DNA of 64,000 nucleotides from the NCBI RefSeq assembly GCF_025150745.1, contig NZ_CP102282.1:1251501-1315500 (forward strand). The letters run 5' to 3'. Below are positions 57,665 to 64,000 of this stretch, one piece after another (the stretch's first letter is position 1; every line of letters starts with the position of its first letter). Source of the DNA: Eubacterium ventriosum (GTDB taxonomy: Bacteria > Bacillota > Clostridia > Lachnospirales > Lachnospiraceae). The notes beneath the pieces were generated by a model. It was not told where the DNA came from. It saw only the letters and a list, made by a program, of their open reading frames with translations, and ran no database searches. The translations under genes were made by a program, and so were the position numbers.

Positions 57665-58095
57665 TTGCTTGAAAAGAATCATAGAAATGGTATGGAAGAA
57701 ATTTTAAATAATATGGATACTATGCAGAAGCTAATGTCATCAATAGCAGTAACATATGATACATCAGACGAATCTCCGGAAAGCCAATGGAGTAAACTGT
57801 ATTTTGAAGATTTAGAGGATTTGGAAAATGTATCAGGTGTGAAATATTATTCTGTAGAGCAACTTCAGGATAAGAATGTAGTTGAACAGCAAATGCATTT
57901 AAGTGAGACTAAAATTAATGCGTTAATTAATTCGGGAGCTATGGCTATTTCTGATGTGTTTAATTCAGGAAAATATAATGGTATTAATACATTTTGTATG
58001 GCGATGCCTGTTAGACAGAAAGTTTATTCAATAAGGCTGACGAGGCTATGTATTATTCTAAAACGCATGGTAAAGGTCAGGCACATATATCATAA
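57665..58095 (+). pseudogene. Diguanylate cyclase (sensor + GGDEF) relic with internal deletion
   Basis: About 120 residues resemble an extracytoplasmic sensor segment of a GGDEF protein (ILNNMDTMQKLMSSIAVTYD, then INALINSGAMAISDVF, then MAMPVRQK). At 58024 a different frame reads LFNKADEAMYYSKTHGKG and stops at 58095; this is the conserved end of a GGDEF domain. So the middle of the gene (rest of sensor, membrane segment and most of GGDEF with its active site) has been deleted, with a frame change at the junction. The N-terminal membrane anchor is also missing, and the fragment abuts the peptidase stop. It cannot make c-di-GMP. Confidence 0.8.
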
Positions 58096-58110
58096 AAATA
58101 GAGAATATTA

Positions 58111-58161
58111 AAAAAGTCCTCTGCGTACATTATATAAAGAATGTATGCAGGGGATTTTTTT
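58111..58161 (+). terminator. Very strong hairpin overlapping the spoIIID start region
   Basis: A 21-bp stem (58111-58131 with 58140-58160, three G-U pairs) has an 8-nt loop and ends in a T-run to 58161. As an intrinsic terminator it would end transcripts from the peptidase and the relic. Its right arm also contains the CAGGGG ribosome binding site and reaches the TTG start of spoIIID, so it may control spoIIID expression. Confidence 0.85.
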
Positions 58162-58414
58162 GAGAGAATATATTGAAGAAAGGGCAATGGAAAGTGCAAG
58201 ATACATTGTAAAAAATAAGGCTACGGTAAGACAGGCCGCAAAGGTTTTTGGGATAAGTAAAAGTACAGTACATAAAGATGTAACGGAAAGGCTTGAAGTT
58301 ATTAATCCGGGATTGGCAGGGGAAATAAGAAAAGTGCTAGATGTGAATAAAGCTGAACGGCATTTACGAGGTGGTATGGCGACAAGAGAGAAGTATAGTC
58401 ATATGAGAAAATAA
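58160..58414 (+). CDS. spoIIID: Sporulation regulator SpoIIID
   Basis: The 84-residue DNA-binding protein has REYIEERAMESARYIVKNKATVR, the helix-turn-helix GISKSTVHKDVTERL and the basic C-terminal HLRGGMATREKY, a close match to Bacillus SpoIIID. It works in the mother cell to switch gene expression after sigma-E. The best start is TTG 58160, six bases after AGGGG and aligned with the Bacillus N-terminus; ATG 58145 lies inside the hairpin. Its presence shows a sporulation-capable lineage. Confidence 0.93.
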   Translation: MREYIEERAMESARYIVKNKATVRQAAKVFGISKSTVHKDVTERLEVINPGLAGEIRKVLDVNKAERHLRGGMATREKYSHMRK

Positions 58415-58418
58415 AAAA

Positions 58419-58480
58419 GACCTTAGCTTTTGCTAAGGTCATCATTTGCGGGGGACCTAGAGGGAATCTCACCCTCTAGG
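58419..58480 (+). terminator. Two hairpins after spoIIID
   Basis: GACCTTAGC-TTTT-GCTAAGGTC (58419-58440) is perfect and follows the stop directly. CCTAGAGGG / CCCTCTAGG (58456-58480) is a second perfect 9-bp stem. Neither has a long T-run, but the first is a probable message end. The rest of the 426-bp gap is AT-rich; TATAAT at 58717-58722 is the best -10 for mreB, with no clear -35. Confidence 0.6.
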
Positions 58481-58840
58481 TTGAGTATGAAAAACTTAAA
58501 ATACGCCATTATAGGGTATGACGTATACAAACTATGTGCACCACCTAATCGGTAGTACATTGACAATATAATAGGGAAATGTTACAAAAATATGAATAAA
58601 ATGTAAAAAAGTAGAAAAATGTAATATTTTATACATAAAAGTTGTAATAATTGTAAAATAACAGAATGTTCAAAATTTGTAGCAAATATTTACTTTTATT
58701 TTCTTTTTAAATTGTATATAATGATTACAGTGTCAAGATTTGAAAGCCTTGATATCTAAATTAATATAACAAAAAATAGTTTAGGGAAAAGATTATTACA
58801 TATACTATAATTACTGTTTGAAAACTTAAAGGAGTAACAA

Positions 58841-59842
58841 ATGTTTAATACAGATATTGGAATAGATTTAGGAACGGCAAGTGTGCTTGTTTTTATAAAA
58901 GGAAAAGGTGTGGTTTTAAAGGAACCTTCAGTTGTTGCAGTTGATAGAGATACTGAAAAGATTAAGGCTGTAGGAGAAGAAGCGAGACTTATGATTGGAA
59001 GAACTCCTGAAAATATTGTGGCTGTAAGACCACTTAAACAGGGAGTTATTTCAGATTATTCAATTACCGAACAGATGATAAGATATTTTATACAGAAGGC
59101 AATCGGAAAGCGCTCATTTAAGAAACCACGTATTTGCGTATGTGTACCTAGTGGTGCAACAGAAGTTGAAATTAAGGCAGTTCAGGATGCAGCTTTTCAG
59201 GCTGGCGCAAGAGAGGTCTTTATTGTAGAAGAACCTGTTGCAGCAGCCATTGGTGCAGGAATTGACATAAGTAAGCCTTGTGGAAATATGATAGTTGACA
59301 TTGGCGGAGGAACTACAGATGTGGCAGTTATTTCTCTTGGAGGAACAGTTGTAAGCACATCTATTAAGGTTGCCGGAGATGATTTTGATGATGCCATTGT
59401 AAGATATATGAGAAAGAAACATAATCTTCTTATAGGAGATAGAACTGCCGAGGAGATTAAGATTGGAATAGGAACATGTTTCAATAAATCTGATAATAAG
59501 AAGATGGAAGTACGTGGAAGAAATCTTGTAACAGGATTACCTAAAACTATTGAAATTACTTCAGAAGAGACTGAGGAAGCCCTTAAGGATGTTTCTGCAA
59601 GTATAGTTGAAGCAGTTCACAGAGTACTTGAACAGACACCACCGGAATTGGCAGCAGATATTGCAGTGCGTGGTATAGTGTTAACAGGTGGCGGATGTTT
59701 GCTTCATGGATTAGATCAGTTAATTGAATCTAAGACAGGTATTAATACTATGACAGCTGAAGATCCAATGACTGTTGTTGCCATTGGAACAGGTCAGTAT
59801 TTGGATTATATTGATGAAGCGGCAAAAGAAAAGATTAATTAA
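58841..59842 (+). CDS. mreB: Rod-shape protein MreB/Mbl
   Basis: The 333-residue actin-like protein has GIDLGTASVLVFIKGKGVV (phosphate 1), VPSGATEVE, EEPVAAAIGAG, DIGGGTTDVAVIS (phosphate 2) and the C-terminal LTGGGCLLHGLD. It forms membrane-bound filaments that guide lateral wall synthesis. It stands alone without mreC or mreD, as is typical of the Mbl-like copies near spoIIID in Firmicutes. AAAGGAG precedes the ATG. Confidence 0.95.
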   Translation: MFNTDIGIDLGTASVLVFIKGKGVVLKEPSVVAVDRDTEKIKAVGEEARLMIGRTPENIVAVRPLKQGVISDYSITEQMIRYFIQKAIGKRSFKKPRICVCVPSGATEVEIKAVQDAAFQAGAREVFIVEEPVAAAIGAGIDISKPCGNMIVDIGGGTTDVAVISLGGTVVSTSIKVAGDDFDDAIVRYMRKKHNLLIGDRTAEEIKIGIGTCFNKSDNKKMEVRGRNLVTGLPKTIEITSEETEEALKDVSASIVEAVHRVLEQTPPELAADIAVRGIVLTGGGCLLHGLDQLIESKTGINTMTAEDPMTVVAIGTGQYLDYIDEAAKEKIN

Positions 59843-59866
59843 AAACAACCAATAAATATTTATATA

Positions 59867-59933
59867 AAATGCTGTCCCAATGTGTATCTTTTAACTGTAG
59901 TTAAGAGATGCTTAAAAAGGATGGCATTTTTAT
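59867..59933 (+). terminator. Terminator of mreB
   Basis: AATGCTGTCC pairs with GGATGGCATT (two G-U) and encloses ATCTTTTAACT / AGTTAAGAGAT, followed by TTTTT. Confidence 0.88.
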
Positions 59934-60071
59934 TCCATAAAGATTTGGATATTTTGACATTCAAATCAGGTAAAAGATATATTTAAAAGCAACTAATAAG
60001 TATTTGAATGATGCAATTTAAAAAAGAGAGTAACTAGAAGGCAGTTATTAAGGAAAGAGAAAATATACCAG

Positions 60072-62324
60072 ATGAAAACAGTTAGCGGATATGTTGAAAA
60101 TATAACATTTAGAAATGAAGATAATGGTTTTACTGTGTTAACATTATCCAGTGGAAAAGAAGATATAACATGTACAGGTAATTTTGGATATATTGGTCAG
60201 GGAGAATATGTAGAAATAGAAGGTGAGGAAGTTTTCCATGAGATTTATGGAAAACAAATAAAGGCAACAAACTATAAAATTGTTCCTGCAACAGATGAAT
60301 TATCGTTAAAAAAATATTTAGGTTCTGGAGCTATAAAGGGTCTTGGCGCAGTGCTTGCAGATAGAATAGTAGACAAGTTTGGTGAGGATACTTTTAGAAT
60401 TATAGAAGAGGAGCCGGAGCGCCTTGCAGAAATCAGAGGAATTACTACAAGAAAGGCTATGGACATTAGTACTCAGCTTGAAGAAAAAAAGGATATGCGT
60501 GATGTTATGATTTTTCTTCAGGGATATGGAATTTCTCCTACATTAAGTACGAAAATATTTAATAATTATGGAACAAGGGTTTATGACATAATTAAAACTA
60601 ATCCGTATCAGCTTGCAGATGATGTGACAGGTATTGGCTTTAAGACGGCAGATGAAATTGCCAGAAGAGCCGGTGTGGAAGTTAATGCGTCTGTAAGAAT
60701 AAAAAGTGGAATGTGCTATGCTTTAACAGAAGCGTCTTTATCAGGACATACATATCTTCCTAAGGAAAAAATGGTGGAAACTACCATTAATTTGCTTGGA
60801 CTAAGGGATCAGTACTTAAATGCTGACGGAACATACAATATGGAATTGCTTGATAACTGTTTTACGGAACTTGTGCTTGAAAAGAAGTTAATTTTAAAAG
60901 AAATTGATGACAATCAGGCAGTGTTTTTGTCTACTTTTTATTATACAGAATTAAATATTGCAAGAATGTTGCTTGAATTAAATATTTCAACACCGGAAGA
61001 TGATTATATTCTTGGGGTGAAAATGGATACAGTTGAGGATATGTCAGGAATTCATTTAGATGACCTTCAAAGACAGGCAGTTGTGGCAACACAGAATAAC
61101 GGTGTATCTATTATAACCGGTGGCCCGGGAACAGGAAAGACCACAACAATTAATGCTATAATTCAGCTGTTTGAATCTGACGGATTAGAAGTAAGTCTTG
61201 CGGCTCCAACGGGACGTGCCGCAAAGCGTATGACTGAGGCTACAGGCCATGAGGCAAAGACTATTCACAGAATGCTTGAAATATCAGGTGGGCAAAGTGA
61301 TGATCCTGAACTTGATGCGAAGTTTGGAAGAAACGAACAAAATCCATTGGAAACAGATGTTGTTATTGTAGATGAAATGTCTATGGTAGACACTTTTTTG
61401 ATGCATGCGTTTTTGAAAGCTGTAACTGTTGGAACAAGATTGGTTTTTGTTGGAGACGTTAATCAGCTTGCAAGTGTTGGCCCGGGAAATGTTTTGAAGG
61501 ATATTATTGAATCTGAATGCTTTAAAGTTGTACGTCTTACAAAAGTTTTTCGTCAGGCAGGGGAAAGTGGAATAGTAACTAATGCTCATAAGATTAATGA
61601 AGGAAAAGAAGTTAAACTTGACAATAGTTTTGGAGATTTTTTATATATAGAAAGAGAAAATGCTCAGATGGCATTAAATGCAACAATAGGTCTGATAAAA
61701 ACAAAACTTCCAGCATACGTAGGAGCAAATGAAATGGACATACAGGTTCTTACACCTATGCGTAATGGAATTTTAGGCGTCAACTCTCTTAATCCGGGAT
61801 TACAGATGTATATGAATCCGCCTGACAAAAATAAGAACGAAAAAGAGATAGCCGGTGTCGTTTTCCGAGAAGGCGACAAGGTTATGCAGATTAAAAATAA
61901 TTATCAGCTTGAATGGGAGCAGAGAACAGATAAAGGTTTTCTTGTGGATTCCGGCTCCGGAATTTTTAACGGAGATATGGGAATTATTACAAAAATAAAT
62001 AATCTTACTAATTATATAGAAGTAAAGTTTGATGATGACAGATATGTTACATATGATTCTAAACAGGCAGAAGAGTTGGAACTGGCTTACGCTGTTACAA
62101 TTCATAAATCTCAAGGTAGCGAATATCCGGCAGTTGTAATGCCTTTGGTTTCGGGAGCTTCGATGCTTATGACAAGGAATCTTTTGTATACGGGAGTTAC
62201 AAGAGCAAAGAAATGTGTGTGCATAGTCGGCAGAAAAGAAACTTTTAACGCAATGGTTAAAAATGAAGATCAACATAAGAGATATTCAGGATTGAAATGG
62301 CAACTTATTAATTATTATCAATAA
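60072..62324 (+). CDS. recD2: RecD2-type SF1B DNA helicase
   Basis: The 750-residue protein starts with the SH3/OB-like N-terminal domain (TVSGYVENITFRNEDNGFTV), then helix-hairpin-helix repeats (about 85-190) and a helicase core. Walker A is GGPGTGKT at 350-357; PTGRAAKRM, VDEMSMVD, FVGDVNQLASVGPGNVL and the C-terminal YAVTIHKSQGSEYPAVV are helicase motifs. It unwinds DNA 5'-3' in repair, without RecB or RecC. The ribosome binding site is weak (AAGGA is about 17 nt away). The comFC gene follows by 14 bp. Confidence 0.96.
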   Translation: MKTVSGYVENITFRNEDNGFTVLTLSSGKEDITCTGNFGYIGQGEYVEIEGEEVFHEIYGKQIKATNYKIVPATDELSLKKYLGSGAIKGLGAVLADRIVDKFGEDTFRIIEEEPERLAEIRGITTRKAMDISTQLEEKKDMRDVMIFLQGYGISPTLSTKIFNNYGTRVYDIIKTNPYQLADDVTGIGFKTADEIARRAGVEVNASVRIKSGMCYALTEASLSGHTYLPKEKMVETTINLLGLRDQYLNADGTYNMELLDNCFTELVLEKKLILKEIDDNQAVFLSTFYYTELNIARMLLELNISTPEDDYILGVKMDTVEDMSGIHLDDLQRQAVVATQNNGVSIITGGPGTGKTTTINAIIQLFESDGLEVSLAAPTGRAAKRMTEATGHEAKTIHRMLEISGGQSDDPELDAKFGRNEQNPLETDVVIVDEMSMVDTFLMHAFLKAVTVGTRLVFVGDVNQLASVGPGNVLKDIIESECFKVVRLTKVFRQAGESGIVTNAHKINEGKEVKLDNSFGDFLYIERENAQMALNATIGLIKTKLPAYVGANEMDIQVLTPMRNGILGVNSLNPGLQMYMNPPDKNKNEKEIAGVVFREGDKVMQIKNNYQLEWEQRTDKGFLVDSGSGIFNGDMGIITKINNLTNYIEVKFDDDRYVTYDSKQAEELELAYAVTIHKSQGSEYPAVVMPLVSGASMLMTRNLLYTGVTRAKKCVCIVGRKETFNAMVKNEDQHKRYSGLKWQLINYYQ

Positions 62325-62338
62325 GAAAAGGTGGGGGA

Positions 62339-63046
62339 ATGTTAGGTAGAGTAATTGAGTGGATGTATCCAACAGTTTGCCCGGTTTGTCAAAAAGTTCT
62401 TGGCAAGGGAAAGATTATATGTGATACATGTAAAGATGAGTTACATATCATTAATGAGCCAAGGTGTGCTAAGTGTGGCAAACCATTAACAGACAGTGGT
62501 AAAACATATTGTAATGATTGCAAAAAGATGAAACATTACTATGACAGGGCAAGGTCTGTTTTTGAATACACAGGGGAAATGAAACTTGTTTTATACAGAT
62601 TTAAATATGGAAATTCCAGGGATTATGGGAAATTTTTTGCAAAAGTGGCAAAAGATGTATTGGAAAATAAATTGAAAGAATGGAATGTTCAGGCAATAAT
62701 TCCGGTTCCAATGTATAAAGATAAGGAAATAAAGAGAGGTTATAATCAGGCGGAAGTTTTTGGCAGAGCGCTAAGTAAGGAGACGGGAATTGCTTTAGAC
62801 GATAAATGTATTATTAGAAAGAAGTCTACGGTTCCCCAGAAAAAGCTTAGCAATGAAATGCGGAAAATTAATTTGCAGAAAGCCTTTGGCGTGGACAGGA
62901 AAATATGCTCCGAATATAAAACAGTACTTTTAGTTGATGACATATATACAACAGGTAGTACTTTTGATGCCTGTGCAAAGGTGTTAAAGGTGGCAGGAGT
63001 TGAGAAAGTGTATTGTCTTTCCGTGGCAGTTGGAAGGGATGGATAG
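62339..63046 (+). CDS. comFC: ComFC-type phosphoribosyltransferase-like protein
   Basis: The 235-residue protein has an N-terminal double zinc ribbon with CPVC, CDTC, CAKC and CNDC pairs, and a C-terminal phosphoribosyltransferase fold with PVPMYKDKEIKRGYNQAE and VLLVDDIYTTGST. In other bacteria ComFC/GntX proteins help DNA uptake or recombination. It follows recD2 closely, as common in Clostridia. GGTGGGGGA precedes the ATG. Confidence 0.93.
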   Translation: MLGRVIEWMYPTVCPVCQKVLGKGKIICDTCKDELHIINEPRCAKCGKPLTDSGKTYCNDCKKMKHYYDRARSVFEYTGEMKLVLYRFKYGNSRDYGKFFAKVAKDVLENKLKEWNVQAIIPVPMYKDKEIKRGYNQAEVFGRALSKETGIALDDKCIIRKKSTVPQKKLSNEMRKINLQKAFGVDRKICSEYKTVLLVDDIYTTGSTFDACAKVLKVAGVEKVYCLSVAVGRDG

Positions 63047-63120
63047 AATAATAAAAAAGACTATAGTTTATGAATTAATCCAGGTTCAAAATATAAATCG
63101 TAAATATTAATAAAAAAATG

Positions 63121-63149
63121 TTGACGCATTTGTATTTACGTGTTATATT
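63121..63149 (+). promoter_or_regulatory. Promoter of rpmG-secE-nusG
   Basis: TTGACG (63121-63126) and TATATT (63144-63149) are 17 bp apart with an extended TG. A 13-T run lies at 63171-63183 in the leader, before the rpmG ribosome binding site. Confidence 0.75.
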
Positions 63150-63232
63150 TATGAGGCGAGCAACTAGGTCTTTTTTTTTTTTTGCAAAAAAATTTAGACT
63201 TTAAACATATAAAAAATGCGGAGGTGAAACTC

Positions 63233-63382
63233 ATGAGAACAAGAATTACATTAGAATGTACTGAATGTAAACAGCGTAATTACAATACAACAAAGGATAA
63301 GAAGACTCATCCAGACAGAGTTGAAACAAAGAAGTATTGTAAATTCTGCCAGAAACATACATTACACAAAGAAACTAAATAG
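63233..63382 (+). CDS. rpmG: Ribosomal protein L33
   Basis: The 49-residue protein has the Cys-containing L33 form with two C-x2-C pairs (Cys 9, 12, 36, 39), so it should bind zinc. [10 protein letters not shown] and [14 protein letters not shown] are typical. GGAGGTG precedes ATG 63233. It heads the rpmG-secE-nusG unit conserved in Firmicutes. Confidence 0.97.
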   Translation: MRTRITLECTECKQRNYNTTKDKKTHPDRVETKKYCKFCQKHTLHKETK

Positions 63383-63406
63383 TTTGAGTTAATGGAGGGT
63401 AAGAAA

Positions 63407-63616
63407 ATGGCAGAGGCAACTAAGAAGAAAGAAAGCCGTATTAAGACTTGGTGGACAGGTGTTAAGGCTGAATTTTCAAGAATTATCTGGCCGGATAAAG
63501 CAACAATTATTAGACAGACAGTTGTTGTTGTGGTAATCACAATTATCGTAGGTGTTCTTATTTCTCTCATTGATAGTGTTGTACAATTAGGATTAGATGC
63601 TATTATTGGAAGATAA
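63407..63616 (+). CDS. secE: Preprotein translocase subunit SecE
   Basis: The 69-residue protein has a cytosolic amphipathic part (SRIKTWWTGVKAEFSRIIWP) and one membrane segment (QTVVVVVITIIVGVLISLI), the minimal SecE form. It holds SecY in the translocon. ATG 63407 is 8 nt after GGAGG; the ATG at 63392 overlaps that site. Confidence 0.96.
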   Translation: MAEATKKKESRIKTWWTGVKAEFSRIIWPDKATIIRQTVVVVVITIIVGVLISLIDSVVQLGLDAIIGR

Positions 63617-63640
63617 GAATTAAAAATATGAGGTGATTAA

Positions 63641-64000
63641 ATGTCAGAAGCAAATTGGTACGTTGTTCATACTTATTCAGGGTATGAGAATAAAGTTAAG
63701 ACTACTATTGAACAGACAATTGAGAATAGAAAATTGCACGATCAAATATTAGAAGTATCAGTACCTACACAGGAAGTTGTCGAACTTAAAAACGGCGTAA
63801 GAAAAGTTTCTGAGAAAAAACTTTTCCCAGGTTATGTGCTTATAAACATGGTTATGAATGATGATACATGGTATGTTGTAAGAAACACAAGAGGTGTTAC
63901 AGGGTTTGTAGGTCCTGGATCTAAGCCGGTTCCACTTACTGATACAGAAATGCTTTCTCTTGGAATCAAGAATGAAAAAGTTGAAGTTGATTTTAAAGAA
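63641..64000 (+). CDS. nusG: Transcription factor NusG, N-terminal part
   Basis: The frame starts at ATG 63641 after GAGGTG and is still open at the window end; 120 residues are visible. NWYVVHTYSGYENKVK, then KLFPGYVLI, then VVRNTRGVTGFVGPGSKPVPL are the NGN domain of NusG. The KOW domain is beyond the edge. It binds RNA polymerase in elongation and pausing. Confidence 0.97.
   Translation, partial: MSEANWYVVHTYSGYENKVKTTIEQTIENRKLHDQILEVSVPTQEVVELKNGVRKVSEKKLFPGYVLINMVMNDDTWYVVRNTRGVTGFVGPGSKPVPLTDTEMLSLGIKNEKVEVDFKE

Noticed and set aside
58145-58159. ATG start for spoIIID at 58145
   Set aside because: It lies within the hairpin, lacks a ribosome binding site and adds residues absent from SpoIIID; TTG 58160 fits better.

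Overview
The window is a contiguous piece of a low-GC, Gram-positive, anaerobic, spore-forming chromosome, most likely from the Lachnospiraceae or a close relative (Clostridia). The reasons are the AT-rich codon use, AGGAGG-type ribosome binding sites, a SpoIIID gene, a V-type ATPase operon in the Enterococcus ntp order, a mannose-family PTS, and many secreted proteins with Thr-rich linkers and Lys-rich C-terminal modules. I cannot name the species from sequence alone.

Layout. 0-12.8 kb is a beta-1,3-glucan locus: the 3' part of a cytosolic glycoside phosphorylase, a cytosolic GH17 glucanase, a secreted discoidin-domain protein with a 9-residue tandem repeat, and a 2451-residue secreted GH81 endo-beta-1,3-glucanase. 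A secreted GH16 laminarinase at 36.7 kb probably belongs to the same programme. A small MITE-like element sits at 12.8 kb, followed by a patatin-like lipase and tRNA-Trp. At 14.5-20.1 kb a divergent GntR/HutC regulator faces an operon with an SIS-domain enzyme, a complete mannose-type PTS (IIC, IID, IIB, IIA), a relic of a ribulose-phosphate-3-epimerase-like gene and a HAD phosphatase. Next come an OmpR/histidine-kinase pair, an unusual palindromic repeat array (23.2-23.5 kb) and two secreted leucine-rich-repeat proteins.

26.4-35.4 kb is a complete V-type ATPase operon (G/H-like, I, K, E, C, F, A, B, D). Its K subunit carries the Na+-ligand residues known from Enterococcus hirae, and a strongly folded 169-bp element lies between K and E. 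D-lactate dehydrogenase follows. 38-47.6 kb is an accessory surface or defence stretch: a membrane TPR protein, a secreted transglutaminase-like protein, a secreted multi-domain protein with an in-frame stop plus a 47-residue acidic peptide gene (and a decayed inverted copy of that pair), another secreted Fn3-like protein, and an Abi/HEPN protein.

47.9-64 kb is mainly housekeeping: YitT, proBA, lipid kinase, citrate synthase, greA, a stand-alone KdpD-type sensor domain, pyrophosphatase, Xaa-Pro aminopeptidase, a diguanylate-cyclase relic, spoIIID, mreB, recD2, comFC, and the conserved rpmG-secE-nusG start.

How it fits together. Extracellular GH81 and GH16 enzymes would cut beta-1,3-glucan, with discoidin modules aiding binding. 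The GH17 and phosphorylase would finish imported oligosaccharides in the cytosol; no importer lies in the window. At least six secreted proteins end in the same basic Fn3-like C-terminal module, which looks like a family-wide surface-retention device. The most unusual items are that module, the palindromic repeat array, the 47-residue peptide cassette with its inverted relic, the folded element inside the V-ATPase operon, and the strong hairpin overlapping the spoIIID start.
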